Below are positions 48,129 to 59,612 of a DNA stretch of 64,000 bases, piece by piece. The position numbers and the translations under genes were made by a program. The stretch is from Phreatobacter stygius (GTDB lineage: Bacteria > Pseudomonadota > Alphaproteobacteria > Rhizobiales > Phreatobacteraceae): assembly GCF_005144885.1 (NCBI RefSeq), contig NZ_CP039690.1, positions 992,001 to 1,056,000 of the forward strand, in the 5' to 3' direction. Positions within the stretch are counted from its first letter, which is position 1, and each line of letters begins with the position of its first letter. The notes beneath the pieces are model-generated. The model was not told where the DNA came from and did no database searches. It saw only the letters and a program-made list of their open reading frames with translations.

Positions 48129-48572
48129 ATGCATCGCAGATCATTTCTGATTGCACTGGCCGGTGGGCTGGCGGCCGCTTCCCCCTTTGGTTTGTCCGCG
48201 GCCGAGGCGGCGCCGATGGCGCCCGAAGCAATCACCCTTGACGCCGTTCGCGCGGCCCTGACGCCGGCTGGCGACCCGCAGGAGATGCGGCGCGGCGGCG
48301 GGGGCGGTGGTCGAGGCGGCGGCCGGGGCGGTGGTCGCGGCGGTGGTCGAGGCGGCGGCCGAGGCGGCGGTTGGGGCCGTCGCGGCGGCGGCTGGGGCGG
48401 CGGCCGTGGCGGTGGCTGGGGCCGCCGTGGCGGCGGCTGGGGCGGTCGCGGTTATGGTTATGGCTGGCGCCGCCGTGGCTGGGGCGGCGGCTGGGGTGGT
48501 GGCTGGGGCGGTTATCGCCGCTGCTGGATCAATCGCTGGGGCGAGCGCGTTTGCCGGCGCATGGTCTATTGA
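48129..48572 (+). CDS. Secreted Gly/Arg/Trp-repeat protein
   Basis: 147 aa with GAGGAG ten bases upstream of the ATG. Signal peptide with an Arg pair (MHRRSFLIALAGGLAAASPF, cleavage near AEA). After a 30-residue spacer, residues 55-130 are tandem GGR/GGW repeats (RGGGRGGGRGGGR, then WGRRGGGWGGG), and the end is RCWINRWGERVCRR with two Cys. Low complexity, so function cannot be inferred from similarity; possibilities are an envelope or nucleic-acid-binding protein. Such proteins occur in Hyphomicrobiales. Confidence 0.7.
   Translation: MHRRSFLIALAGGLAAASPFGLSAAEAAPMAPEAITLDAVRAALTPAGDPQEMRRGGGGGGRGGGRGGGRGGGRGGGRGGGWGRRGGGWGGGRGGGWGRRGGGWGGRGYGYGWRRRGWGGGWGGGWGGYRRCWINRWGERVCRRMVY
48290..48530. 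repeat. GGC/GGT-rich repeats in the Gly-rich gene
   Basis: Short imperfect tandem units (9-12 bp, GGCGGCCGGGGCGGTGGTCG-like) encoding GGR and GGW blocks; prone to length change. Confidence 0.7.
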
Positions 48573-48679
48573 TCGTCATCCAAACCTCATGAGGTGCCGC
48601 GGCCCGGCTCAGGCCGAGCCGCCAGATGAGCTCAAGGCCACGTTTTCCGTCGAAAACACGAGACTGCGGCGCGCGTCCG

Positions 48680-49498
48680 TCACGGGCGCGCGTCAACTGA
48701 TGTCGAGCGCGACCGCGGCCGTTCCAGGAACTCGCTGATGCCGCGCGCCACGTCGGGTGTATCGGCCATTCGTTCGAAATGGCCAGCCTCCACCGCCAGG
48801 CCCTCATCGATGCTGAGATTGATGCCGCGCGTCACGCTGGCGAGGCAGGCGGCGACGGCCCGCGGCGTATGGGCCATGATCCGTTCAGCCAATGCGACGG
48901 CCGCCGGCAGCAGTTCGGCCGCCGGGACCACATCATTGATGAGACCGATGCGTTTGGCCTCGCCGGCGTCGATCGCCTCGCCGGTCAGGATCATCTTCAG
49001 GGCGCGCTTGCGGCCGACCAGCCGCGGCAAGCGTTGCGACCCGCCGAAAGGCGGCGCGAAACCGAGCCGGATTTCCGGCTTGGCGAAACGGGAATGTTCC
49101 GCCGCGATCGCCAGCGGGCAGGCTTCGGTCACCTCGCAGCCGCCGCCGAAGGCGAGGCCGTTGACCGCGGCAATGACCGGCTTCGGGAAGGCTTCGATCC
49201 GGCGGGTCAGCCTCTGCCCGCGTCGGACGAAATCGCGCATCACGCGGTCGACGCCGCCGGCAAGCGTGCGCTGCAATTCCGCGATGTCGGCGCCGGCGCT
49301 GAAGGCGCGCTCGCCCGCCCCGGTCAGGATCACCGCCCTGATCGCCGCCTCCGCCTCGACGAGGTCGAGCAGGTCCTGCAGACGGTCGATCAGCGGCGCA
49401 TCGAGCGCATTGAGCTTATCCGGACGGTTGAGCGTGATCGTGGCGATCGATCCGCGAACGTCCATCAGCACGACATCGGCGGGCAGGGTGGTCGGCAT
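48680..49498 (-). CDS. Enoyl-CoA hydratase/isomerase family (crotonase) protein
   Basis: 272 aa. ADIAEL-type oxyanion-hole start (FSAGADIAEL), GLAFGGGCEVTEAC with Glu122, and PEIRLGFAPPFGG with Glu142: both catalytic glutamates of hydratases are in place, though the usual PGAGG is PPFGG. Hydrates enoyl-CoA in fatty acid or amino acid breakdown. Divergent to a LysR regulator with 125 bp between, which may control it. Confidence 0.88.
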   Translation of the reverse strand: MPTTLPADVVLMDVRGSIATITLNRPDKLNALDAPLIDRLQDLLDLVEAEAAIRAVILTGAGERAFSAGADIAELQRTLAGGVDRVMRDFVRRGQRLTRRIEAFPKPVIAAVNGLAFGGGCEVTEACPLAIAAEHSRFAKPEIRLGFAPPFGGSQRLPRLVGRKRALKMILTGEAIDAGEAKRIGLINDVVPAAELLPAAVALAERIMAHTPRAVAACLASVTRGINLSIDEGLAVEAGHFERMADTPDVARGISEFLERPRSRSTSVDARP

Positions 49499-49623
49499 CG
49501 GTGTTCATCCTGTTGGCTGCCGGGCGATCCTCCCCTCCCCGCGCTTGCTGGACAAACGACTAATCCTGCGCGAGCGTTGAACGGAGCTCATCCGGTCCCG
49601 ACGCCGGCCACAGGCGAGCAACC

Positions 49624-50505
49624 ATGCGTCAACGCCTGCCTCCGCTGAATGCGCTGCGCCTGTTCGAGGCTGCGGCGCGGCTGCTCAGCTTCAAGAATGC
49701 GGCGGAAGAACTGCTGGTTACGCCGAGCGCGGTCAGCCACGGCATTCAATCGCTCGAGCAATGGCTGGGAGCGCCGCTGTTCGTCCGCACTGCCCGCGGC
49801 ATCGTGCTGACGGAAGCCGGCGCCAGCTATTATCCGACCGTGCAATCGGCGCTTGCCATGATCGCGGCCGGCAGCGGCGAGGTTGCCGCCCGGCATGGCC
49901 GCCGCCATCTGACCATCAGCGTCGCGCCGACCTTCGCGAGCCGATTGCTCATGCCGCGGCTTGCCGGCTTCCGCGCCGAGCATCCCGACATCAGCGTGGT
50001 GATCGACACCACGCGCGAACGGGTGGATTTCGCCGACGGCATCGACCTGGCGATCCGCATGGGGCGCGGCGGCTGGCAAGGTGTCATCGCCCAGGAATTG
50101 CTGCGTGAAAGCCTCGTTCCGGTCTGCGCGCCTGAACTCGAGGCTGGCATTCGCGATGCGGTGGACCTGGCGGGCGTTCCGCTCATCCATGTCACCACCG
50201 TGTCCGAGGACTGGGCCCACTGGGCCCGTGCCACCGGCCGCCGGCTGCCGGATCCGGAACGGGGCCTGCGCTTCGACACGGTGCTGATGGCCTATGACGC
50301 CGCCGCCCGCGGGCTCGGCGTGGCGATCGGCCGCCGCCCGCTTGTCGATGCCGAGCTTGCCGTTGGCACCCTGGTCACCCTGTGGGAACCCGCCATAGCG
50401 GGCAGCACCGGCTATTGGCTGGTCTCACCCGAAAGCCGCGCCGGCGACCCTGATATCGCGGCCTTCCGGGCCTGGATGACCGCGCATCCGATCGCAATGG
50501 AGTGA
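49624..50505 (+). CDS. LysR-family transcriptional regulator (GcvA-like)
   Basis: 293 aa. N-terminal winged helix-turn-helix: LPPLNALRLFEAAARLLSFK and NAAEELLVTPSAVSHGIQSLE, then an effector-binding domain (about 90-293). The GcvA subgroup has this N-terminal LPSLNALRAFEAAAR pattern. Divergent from the crotonase gene, the standard arrangement for a LysR regulator and its target. Inducer unknown. Confidence 0.9.
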   Translation: MRQRLPPLNALRLFEAAARLLSFKNAAEELLVTPSAVSHGIQSLEQWLGAPLFVRTARGIVLTEAGASYYPTVQSALAMIAAGSGEVAARHGRRHLTISVAPTFASRLLMPRLAGFRAEHPDISVVIDTTRERVDFADGIDLAIRMGRGGWQGVIAQELLRESLVPVCAPELEAGIRDAVDLAGVPLIHVTTVSEDWAHWARATGRRLPDPERGLRFDTVLMAYDAAARGLGVAIGRRPLVDAELAVGTLVTLWEPAIAGSTGYWLVSPESRAGDPDIAAFRAWMTAHPIAME

Positions 50506-50533
50506 CCGGGGGTAACCGCAATCCCTCCCGGTC

Positions 50534-51544
50534 TCAGCCGCTTCTTGGAACCCGGCCCTCCAGCGGATAGGCGGGATCGGTATAACCGGGGGTCGAGGGG
50601 TGGCCCGCCGGCACCAGCCGGTTGACCAGGTCCTCGTCGGCCTTGGTGAAGCTGTAGGCGGGAGCGCCGAGATAGTCCTCGAACTGCGCCAACGTGCGCG
50701 GACCGGCGATCGTCGCCGTCACGAAGCGGTTGTTCAGCACCCAGGCGGTGGCGAACTGGCCCGGCGTGATGCCACGCTTCTCGGCGTGGTTCTTCAGCTT
50801 CTGGGCGATGACCAGCGACTCCTTGCGCCACTCGGTCTGCAGCATGCGGGCATCCGAGCGTCCGGCGCGCGAGCCTTCCGGCGGCGGCGCCTTGGGGTCG
50901 TATTTGCCGCTCAGGATGCCGCGCGCCAGCGGCGAATAGGGCACCACGCCAAGGCCGTAGAAACCGCAGGCCGGCAGATGTTCCACCTCGGGCATGCGGT
51001 TCATGGCGTTGTAATAGGGCTGGCTGACCACGGGACGGTCGATGCCCAGCCGGTCAGCCAGATTGCAGATCTCGGCAATGCGCCAGGAACGGTGATTGGA
51101 CACGCCGTAATGGCGGATCTTGCCCTGGCGGATCAGGTCGCCGAGCGTCCGGACCGTCTCGTCGAGCGGTGTCGCGTGGTCTTCCTTGTGGACGTAATAG
51201 ATGTCGATGACATCCGTGCCGAGCCGCTTCAGGCTGGCCTCGACCGCCTGGAACATGTGCAGCCGCGACAGGCCGCGATCATTGGCGCCGGGCCCCGTGG
51301 GATTGCCGAGCTTGGTTGCCAGCACCCAGCGGTCCCGGTCCTTCTTGATGGCGCGGCCGGTGATCTCCTCGGAACGGCCCTCGGTATAGACATTGGCGGT
51401 GTCGATGAAATTGACCCCCGCGTCCTTGGCCCGACCGATGATCCGGTCGGCGTCCTTCTCCTCGGTCGGCCCGCCGAACATCATGGTGCCCAGGCAGAGC
51501 GACGAAACTTTCAGGCCCGAACGGCCGAGATTGCGGGTGTCCAT
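50534..51544 (-). CDS. Aldo/keto reductase
   Basis: 336 aa from ATG 51544 (MDTRNLGRSGLKVSSLCLG). The catalytic tetrad is visible: Asp48, Tyr53 (DTANVYTEGRSEE), Lys78 (LATKLGNP) and His119 (VHKEDHATP). (alpha/beta)8 NADPH-dependent reductase of carbonyl compounds, of the YajO/Tas-like group. Substrate unknown. Preceded by a repeat-rich gap. Confidence 0.9.
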   Translation of the reverse strand: MDTRNLGRSGLKVSSLCLGTMMFGGPTEEKDADRIIGRAKDAGVNFIDTANVYTEGRSEEITGRAIKKDRDRWVLATKLGNPTGPGANDRGLSRLHMFQAVEASLKRLGTDVIDIYYVHKEDHATPLDETVRTLGDLIRQGKIRHYGVSNHRSWRIAEICNLADRLGIDRPVVSQPYYNAMNRMPEVEHLPACGFYGLGVVPYSPLARGILSGKYDPKAPPPEGSRAGRSDARMLQTEWRKESLVIAQKLKNHAEKRGITPGQFATAWVLNNRFVTATIAGPRTLAQFEDYLGAPAYSFTKADEDLVNRLVPAGHPSTPGYTDPAYPLEGRVPRSG

Positions 51545-51546
51545 GA

Positions 51547-51858
51547 GGCGGTCCTGGCTGAGCGAGTGGCGAATGACTGATAGCGAATGGCGATTGGGAA
51601 ATGAGGGTGAAGCGAAACGCGTCGTGCGCGCAACCCTCTCCCGCGTCTTCGTGGGAGAGGGTGGGCGAAGCCCGGGTGAGGGTCTGAACGTCCCCACCCT
51701 GCCCGCCATAGCGACGCGAAACGCGCGGTGGCCACCGATTTAGACCCTCACCCGGCGCCTGACGGCGCCACCCTCTCCGGCAAGCGGGCGAGGGTTCGCG
51801 CGCTGCTCTTCATCAGGCAGAGCGCCCCCACTCGCTATTCGCTACTCACTATTCGCTG
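51547..51858. repeat. Nested inverted intergenic repeats
   Basis: 312 bp without a gene. Inner arms: CCCTCTCCC with GGGAGAGGGTGGGCG near 51627-51690 and CCTCACCCGGCG/CACCCTCTCCGG near 51743-51780, resembling the palindromic repeats found between genes in rhizobia. Outer arms: the run of GCGAATGGCGA-like words at 51560-51600 is mirrored by CGCTATTCGCTACTCACTAT at 51833-51852. Confidence 0.6.
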
Positions 51859-54831
51859 CTACGCCGCCTGCACCGTCGCGTCTTTCAGCAGGCGGGTCGC
51901 CTGCTCGGCGGTCATCGGCTCGCCGAAGGCATAACCTTGCGCGAAGTCGCAGCCGAGCTGGTAGAGCTCCACCGCGTCGGCATCGACCTCGGCGCCCTCG
52001 GCCACCACGTCCATGCCGAGATCGTGGCCGAGCGCGATGATCGAGCGCAGCATGACCGGCCGGATGCCGCGGCCGTCGGCGCGCACGAAGCTCTTGTCGA
52101 TCTTGATCGTGTCGAACGGGAAACGCTGCAGGTAGGACAACGACGAATAGCCGGTGCCGAAATCGTCGAGCGAAAGGCCGGCGCCGAGATCGCGGATGCG
52201 CTGCAGGATCTGCGCGGCATATTCCGGATTTTCCATCACCAGGCTCTCGGTGAGCTCGAGCTTCAACGAGCCGCGCGCGACCGGCGCACGGGCCAGCACG
52301 CCCTTGACGTCCTGCAGCAGGTCGTGGCGCAGCAATTGCCGGCTCGAGACATTGACCGCGGCGAATAGCGGCGGGTCGAGCGGCATCAATTGCTGCCACT
52401 GGAACAATTGCCGCGCCGTGCGGTCGAGCACGAACAGGCCGAGTTCGACGATCAGCCCGGTCTCTTCGGCAATGGCGATGAATTCGCCCGGCGGCAAGCG
52501 GCCGAGACGCGGATGGTCCCAGCGCACCAGCGCCTCGAAACCGGCGAGCGTCCGGTCGGCGAGCCGCACCACCGGCTGATAGACGATGGCGATCTCGGAG
52601 CGCTCCAGCGCCCGGCGCAGGTCGCTTTCCAGCGCCAGCCGGTCGGTTTTCTGGGCACGCAGCGCCGGCTTGAACACCTCGATCCGGTCGCCGCCGAGCC
52701 GCTTGCCGTGATAGGCGGCAAGTTCGGCATCCTTCAAAAGGTCTTCACGGCCGCGCTGGGTGCCGTCGGCGAGCGCGATGCCGAGCGAGCCGGTGAGGAA
52801 GATTTCGCGGTCGCCAAAAGCGATCGGCGCGCGCAGCGTCTTGCGGATGGTCTCGGCAAAGGCGGTGATCCGCTCCGGCGCCCGTTCCGACACCAGGATC
52901 ATGCCGAACTGGTCGCCGTTGAGCCGGGCCAGCGTATCCTGCGGTTTGAGCAGGCGGGCGAGCCGGCGCGACACGGTGAGCAGGATGGAATCGCCCACCG
53001 CCATGCCGACGGAATCGTTGACCTGCTTGAACCGGTCGATGTCGAAGACCAGCACGGTCGGCCGGCGCTGATCGTCGGTGCGCGACTGGGTCAGCGCCGC
53101 ATCGAGCCGGTCGAGGAACAGTTCGCGATTGGGCAGGCCGGTGAGATTGTCATGCACCGCGTCGTGCAGCAGGCGCTCTTCGGCCGTCTTGTATTCGGTG
53201 ACGTCGGTGAGCGTGCCGACGAGGCGCACCACCTCGCCGTCGGAGCCGACCACCGGCCGGGCGCGCAAGGCGAACCAGGCGAAATGATTGTCGGCCGCGC
53301 GCATGCGGAATTCCTCGAACAGCCGGCCGCGCCGGTGCTCGACCACCGTGTCGAGCGTCGAGCGCACCCGGTCGCGGTCGCCCGGATGGATCGCCTCGAC
53401 AAATTTGGTCGCAGCGCCTTCCAGCGCGCCGCGCCGGAGGCCCAGATGCTGTTCGGCCTCCGGGCTCACCCAGATCCGGTTGGCGCTCACGTCCCAGTCG
53501 AAAATGATGTCGCCGGAGCCGGTCAGCGCCAGCGCCTTGCGCTCGCTGTCGGAGACCAGCGCCTGCGGCACGCCGCCGCCGGCAAAGGCATGCTGCATCA
53601 CCGTGAAGCCGATCAGCATGACCAGCAGCACCAGCGCGCCGAGCAGGGCGGGCGAAGCGATCTCGTTGTTCAGCCGGCCGGTGACCATCAACAAGGCCGC
53701 GCCGCCCCAGATCATGAACAGGATCCAGGTCGGCACCAGGTTGATCGCCCGGTCGTAACGCAGGAAGGCGAGGTAGACGAGGATCACCGTGCCGAGAATG
53801 GTGACGATGCCGATGCCGAGCCGGGCGATGCCGGCGGCGATCGAGGGGTCGAACCAGGCAACGGTGACGAGGCCACCGGCAAAGGCGAGCCAGATGGCGG
53901 TCAGCACGGTATAGCGCACGTGCCATCGGTTGAGGTCGAGATAGGCGAACAGGAAGATCATCAAGGTGGCGGAGAGAATCGCCTCCGCCGTCGCTCGCCA
54001 GAACCGGACCGCCTCCGGTCCGAGCTCCATCACCCTGGTCCAGAAGCCGAAATCGAGTGCCAGCGTGCCGAGCACGGCCCAGGCGAGCAGGGCTGCGGCC
54101 GGGAACATCAGCGAACCCTTGACCACGAACAGGATGGTCAGGAACAAGGCCAGCAGGCCGGCAATGCCGAGCACGATGCCGCGATAGAGCGTGAAGGAAT
54201 TTTCGCGGTCCTTGAATGCGTCGGGTTGCCAGAGCGTGATCTGCGGCAGGCGCGGGTCGCGCAGCTCGGCGACGAAGGTCACCGTGGTGCCGGGATCGAG
54301 CGTCACCAGGAAGACGTCCTGGTCGACCGCCGACTGGCGCTCGGGCCGGAAGCCCTGGCTGGGGGTGAGCGCGACGATGCGCTGCGAGCCGAGATCGGGC
54401 CAGATCAGGCCGGAGCGGATCAGCCGGTAGTGCGGCACGACGATCAGCCGGTCGACCTGTTCGTCGGTGGCGTTCGACAGCGCGAACACGCCCCAGGTCA
54501 GGCTCGAGGTCGTCTGGGTCTGGCGGATCTCCATGCGCCGCGTGATGCCGTCGGCACCCGGCGCGGTCGGCACGCTGACGCGGTCGCCCTCGCCCTGAAC
54601 GAACTCGATGGCGCGGCCGAGATTGATCGCCGGACGGTCGAGCGTCACCGCAACGGGATCGAGCGCCAGCGCGGCGCGCGGGCCGGCCATCGTCATTCCG
54701 GACGCCAGGACAAGACAGAGAGTGAAATAGCGGAAAACGGAAGAAAGCGTGCGCACGGTCGCCGAGGTCAGGACGAAGGAAGGGACGGGCGTCACGCCAT
54801 GGGCCTCGGTTGTGGCGCCAATGCGGCGCAT
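51859..54831 (-). CDS. Membrane-bound GGDEF-EAL protein with 7TM sensor region and PAS domain
   Basis: 990 aa. Exported N-terminus (30-57), periplasmic domain (60-215), about seven membrane spans (217-415), PAS (430-550), GGDEF domain (555-725) and EAL domain (735-985). The GGDEF site reads NGDQF (residues 638-642), so cyclase activity is unlikely. The EAL site is complete: EALVRW, ELTES, DDFGTGYSS, KIDKSFV and AEGAE. Expected to hydrolyse cyclic di-GMP, perhaps with GTP-sensing by the degenerate GGDEF. The 7TM and periplasmic layout resembles 7TMR-DISM receptors. Confidence 0.9.
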   Translation of the reverse strand: MRRIGATTEAHGVTPVPSFVLTSATVRTLSSVFRYFTLCLVLASGMTMAGPRAALALDPVAVTLDRPAINLGRAIEFVQGEGDRVSVPTAPGADGITRRMEIRQTQTTSSLTWGVFALSNATDEQVDRLIVVPHYRLIRSGLIWPDLGSQRIVALTPSQGFRPERQSAVDQDVFLVTLDPGTTVTFVAELRDPRLPQITLWQPDAFKDRENSFTLYRGIVLGIAGLLALFLTILFVVKGSLMFPAAALLAWAVLGTLALDFGFWTRVMELGPEAVRFWRATAEAILSATLMIFLFAYLDLNRWHVRYTVLTAIWLAFAGGLVTVAWFDPSIAAGIARLGIGIVTILGTVILVYLAFLRYDRAINLVPTWILFMIWGGAALLMVTGRLNNEIASPALLGALVLLVMLIGFTVMQHAFAGGGVPQALVSDSERKALALTGSGDIIFDWDVSANRIWVSPEAEQHLGLRRGALEGAATKFVEAIHPGDRDRVRSTLDTVVEHRRGRLFEEFRMRAADNHFAWFALRARPVVGSDGEVVRLVGTLTDVTEYKTAEERLLHDAVHDNLTGLPNRELFLDRLDAALTQSRTDDQRRPTVLVFDIDRFKQVNDSVGMAVGDSILLTVSRRLARLLKPQDTLARLNGDQFGMILVSERAPERITAFAETIRKTLRAPIAFGDREIFLTGSLGIALADGTQRGREDLLKDAELAAYHGKRLGGDRIEVFKPALRAQKTDRLALESDLRRALERSEIAIVYQPVVRLADRTLAGFEALVRWDHPRLGRLPPGEFIAIAEETGLIVELGLFVLDRTARQLFQWQQLMPLDPPLFAAVNVSSRQLLRHDLLQDVKGVLARAPVARGSLKLELTESLVMENPEYAAQILQRIRDLGAGLSLDDFGTGYSSLSYLQRFPFDTIKIDKSFVRADGRGIRPVMLRSIIALGHDLGMDVVAEGAEVDADAVELYQLGCDFAQGYAFGEPMTAEQATRLLKDATVQAA

Positions 54832-54952
54832 GGCATTTGCATTGACAAAGACTTAGCCGGCCTTGTCGGGCCGAAGCAAGGTCGCCGGCCGAAATTGCGC
54901 AGCCCATCCAAGGAATACGTCAAGGATTGCGCCGAGGATCCCCCGGGCCCGA

Positions 54953-55265
54953 TCACGCCAACGCTTGGGCGAAACCCGCGAAGGCCTCGTGCTTCACCGC
55001 CGTGCCGGCGCCTGGCCGTCCAGGGCGCAGGAAATCACCATCGACAACGGCAATCGGCTCTTCGAAACAGTCCTTGATCCAGGGAATATATTCCAGCATC
55101 GCACTCGCCGGATGCCAATAGGCCAGGTGAACATGGACCTGGCTCATGTCCCCGGCATGGGCAACCACCGGCAGGCGTGCGCCGTGGGCGATATCGGCGA
55201 CCCGGATATATTCGGTGATGCCGGCGAGCCGGGTCACGTCGGGCTGGACGAAATGCACCGCGCCG
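54953..55265 (-). pseudogene. Enolase-superfamily enzyme, C-terminal fragment (split by IS256-type element)
   Basis: C-terminal piece of the gene whose N-terminal piece is at 56588-57401. It reads [17 protein letters not shown], then [14 protein letters not shown] with the catalytic-type His, and runs to the stop. Joining the pieces across one copy of the 8-bp duplication restores an uninterrupted frame ([14 protein letters not shown]), so the gene was intact before insertion. Confidence 0.85.
55258..55265. repeat. Target-site duplication, left copy
   Basis: CCGCGCCG, repeated at 56588-56595. Confidence 0.85.
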
Positions 55266-56587
55266 GGAAGTGTCAGGAATTTCGTGTGCGGGCGAGCATG
55301 ATGGGACCAAAGGAGATTTCCCATGGCTCGACGGAAGGCACCGATAATTCCTGATGCGCTGCTGGACCAGCTCTTGGCTGGCGCCGACGCCAAGACGGCG
55401 TTCGACCCCAATGGGCTGCTCGATGAGTTGAAGAAGGCGCTGGCCGAGCGGGCGCTGAATGCCGAGATGGATCACCATCTGGACGGCGCAGACGAGGGCG
55501 GCAACAGCCGCAATGGCTACGGCCGGAAGACTGTGGTCACCGACAGCGGCATGCTGTCGTTGGAGGTGCCGCGAGACCGGCAGGCGAGCTTCGACCCGCA
55601 ACTGATCGCCAAGTATCAGCGCCGCTTTCCCGGCTTCGACGACAAGATCATCTCGATGTACGCCAGGGGCATGAGCACCCGCGAGATCGTCGGCCATCTG
55701 CGCGAGCTCTATGGCATCGACGTCTCGCCGGATCTGATCAGCGTGGTGACCGATGCCGTGCTGGACGAGATCGCCGCCTGGCAGGGCCGGCCGCTGGAAC
55801 CGGTCTATCCGATCGTGTTCTTCGACGCCTTGCGGGTGAAGATCCGCGACGAAGGCATCGTCCGGAACAAGGCCGTTCATGTCGCGCTCGGCGTGCGCGC
55901 CGACGGGACCAAAGAGATCCTCGGCCTCTGGCTCGAGCAGAACGAGGGCGCGAAGTTCTGGCTCCGGGTCATGAACGAGCTCAGGAACCGCGGCGTCGAA
56001 GACATCCTGCTCGCCGTCGTCGACGGCCTGAAGGGCTTCCCGGACGCGATCGTCGCCGTTTTTCCCGAGGCCACGGTTCAGACCTGCATCGTTCATCTGC
56101 TCAGGCTGAGCCTGGATTTCGTCTCCTGGAAGGACCGCAAACCGGTGGCCGCCGCGATGAAGGACATCTACCGGGCAGTCGATGCCGCCGCCGGCGAGGC
56201 CGCGCTCGGCGCCTTCGAGGATGGCCCGTGGGGCCGCAAATATCCCGCGATCGGCCAGAGCTGGCGACGGGCCTGGGGCGAGGTCATCCCGTTCTACGCG
56301 TTCCCCAACGACGTCCGCCGCATCTTGTACACGACCAATGCCATCGAAGCGCTGAATTCCAAGCTGCGCCGGGCCATCCGCGCCAGGGGCCACTTCCCGA
56401 CCGACGAGGCCGCGATGAAGCTGCTGTTCCTGGTCTTGAACCGCTCCGAGAAAGAGTGGACCATGCCGGCGCGTGAGTGGCACATGGCCAAGGCCCAGTT
56501 CGCCGTCCTGTTCGGCGAGCGCTTCACACGGGCCATGGCCTGAGCATGTTCAACCGCTCGCCCGCACACGAAATTCCTGACACTTCC
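55266..56587 (+). mobile_element. IS256-family insertion sequence (1322 bp), second type
   Basis: Perfect 32-bp terminal inverted repeats (GGAAGTGTCAGGAATTTCGT then GTGCGGGCGAGC) at 55266-55297 and 56556-56587, flanked by the 8-bp direct repeat CCGCGCCG. One intact transposase. Perfect ends and duplication point to a recent insertion. It is a different lineage from the element at 7894. Confidence 0.95.
55323..56543 (+). CDS. IS256-family transposase
   Basis: 406 aa from ATG 55323 with AAGGAG upstream. DDE residues appear in VFFDALRVK (Asp), [12 protein letters not shown] (Asp) and [12 protein letters not shown] (Glu). The [10 protein letters not shown] block and the N-terminal [10 protein letters not shown] region are typical of the IS256 group. 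Full length without defects. Confidence 0.95.
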   Translation: MARRKAPIIPDALLDQLLAGADAKTAFDPNGLLDELKKALAERALNAEMDHHLDGADEGGNSRNGYGRKTVVTDSGMLSLEVPRDRQASFDPQLIAKYQRRFPGFDDKIISMYARGMSTREIVGHLRELYGIDVSPDLISVVTDAVLDEIAAWQGRPLEPVYPIVFFDALRVKIRDEGIVRNKAVHVALGVRADGTKEILGLWLEQNEGAKFWLRVMNELRNRGVEDILLAVVDGLKGFPDAIVAVFPEATVQTCIVHLLRLSLDFVSWKDRKPVAAAMKDIYRAVDAAAGEAALGAFEDGPWGRKYPAIGQSWRRAWGEVIPFYAFPNDVRRILYTTNAIEALNSKLRRAIRARGHFPTDEAAMKLLFLVLNRSEKEWTMPAREWHMAKAQFAVLFGERFTRAMA

Positions 56588-57401
56588 CCGCGCCGCGCCC
56601 GATGAACTCCGAAAAGGCTTCTGCCGTATAGAGCTGCTCGCCGAGCGCCACGGGAATGCAGCTGGTCCGGGCGAGCGCGGCATGGCCTGCTATGTCGTCG
56701 TACCAGAGCGGCTCCTCGAACCAGAAGATGTCGAGCCCGTCGGCCTCGCGGCAGAAGCGCATGGCGGTCGGCAGGTCCCAGCGGCCATTGCCGTCGACCG
56801 CCAGCATGATGCCTGGCCCGATGGCCCGCCGCACCGCCTGCAAACGCCTCAGGTCGCGCGCCATATCGGGCGAGCCGACCTTGATCTTGATGCCGCGGAA
56901 GCCCTCGTCGCCAACCGCCCGCCGCGCCCCGGCGATCAGTTGATCGTCAGGGATCGAGAGCCAGCCGATATCGGTATTATAGGCCATCAGCCGCTCGCAG
57001 GTCGCGCCGCCCAGCAGCTTCCACAGCGGCTGTTCGGCACGTTGCGCCTTGATGTCCCAGAGCGCGATGTCGACGGCGCCGAGCGCGATATGGCTGATGC
57101 CGGCGCGGCCGATCCACTGCATCGGCGGATGCCGGGCGATCTTCTGCCAGAGCCGGGTGATATCGGCCTCGTCTTCGCCGATCAGCAGCTCGGCATAACA
57201 GGAGGCGATGCAGGTCGTGATCAACCGGTCGCCGGCGAGATCGGCATGGGTGCCGGTAAAGCCGGTGCCGACGAAACCGTCGCTGGTGGTGATCCGCACG
57301 CCGACCACGCCCCAATGGGACAGCGTATGGGTGCTGTCGGAAATGCTCGAGCCGGTCACCGGGACATGCAGGATGAACGGTTCGACTTTGGCGATGGTCA
57401 T
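56588..57401 (-). pseudogene. Enolase-superfamily (mandelate racemase-like) enzyme, N-terminal fragment
   Basis: About 270 codons from ATG 57401 ([17 protein letters not shown]) to the IS element. Contains the N-terminal capping domain, KIKVG with the catalytic Lys pair, then metal ligands in LAVDGNGRW (Asp), FWFEEP (Glu) and LGEQ (Glu). Would have been a sugar-acid dehydratase or racemase. The end is cut by the insertion; the first codons of the element replace the C-terminus. Confidence 0.85.
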
Positions 57402-57427
57402 CCGCGGCTCCGGGCCTGACAAACAAA

Positions 57428-57453
57428 AGCGGCGGGCACTGTGTCCCGCCGCT
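57428..57453 (-). terminator. ftsH intrinsic terminator
   Basis: 9-bp arms AGCGGCGGG/CCCGCCGCT with an 8-nt loop, followed on the minus strand by TTTTGTTTG. Lies 30 bp past the ftsH stop. Confidence 0.75.
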
Positions 57454-57482
57454 CGAGTGTTCTCAGGTCATGGCAACCGGCG

Positions 57483-59402
<1,920 letters not shown>

Positions 59403-59612
59403 CGCGGTCCTTCCCCAGGGCCTGGCCACGCACCTGCGCCAATGCGGCGCGTCTCTGCGACTGTCTGTGGCCCAGCCCGTTCGAATACGTAATGTAGGTT
59501 CAGCGGCGGGCCTTGCCAAGGAGCGGTCGGCGCATCCGAGCCGTTCTGTTCGAACGACATGGCAATCCGGTCAATCTTGTCTTGCTGCACGGCACGTCGG
59601 CAGACGACTAGC

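Noticed and set aside
48307-48738. Ala/Gly-rich frame overlapping the Gly-rich gene
   Set aside because: Out-of-frame shadow of the repeats in the real gene, which has signal peptide and ribosome site.
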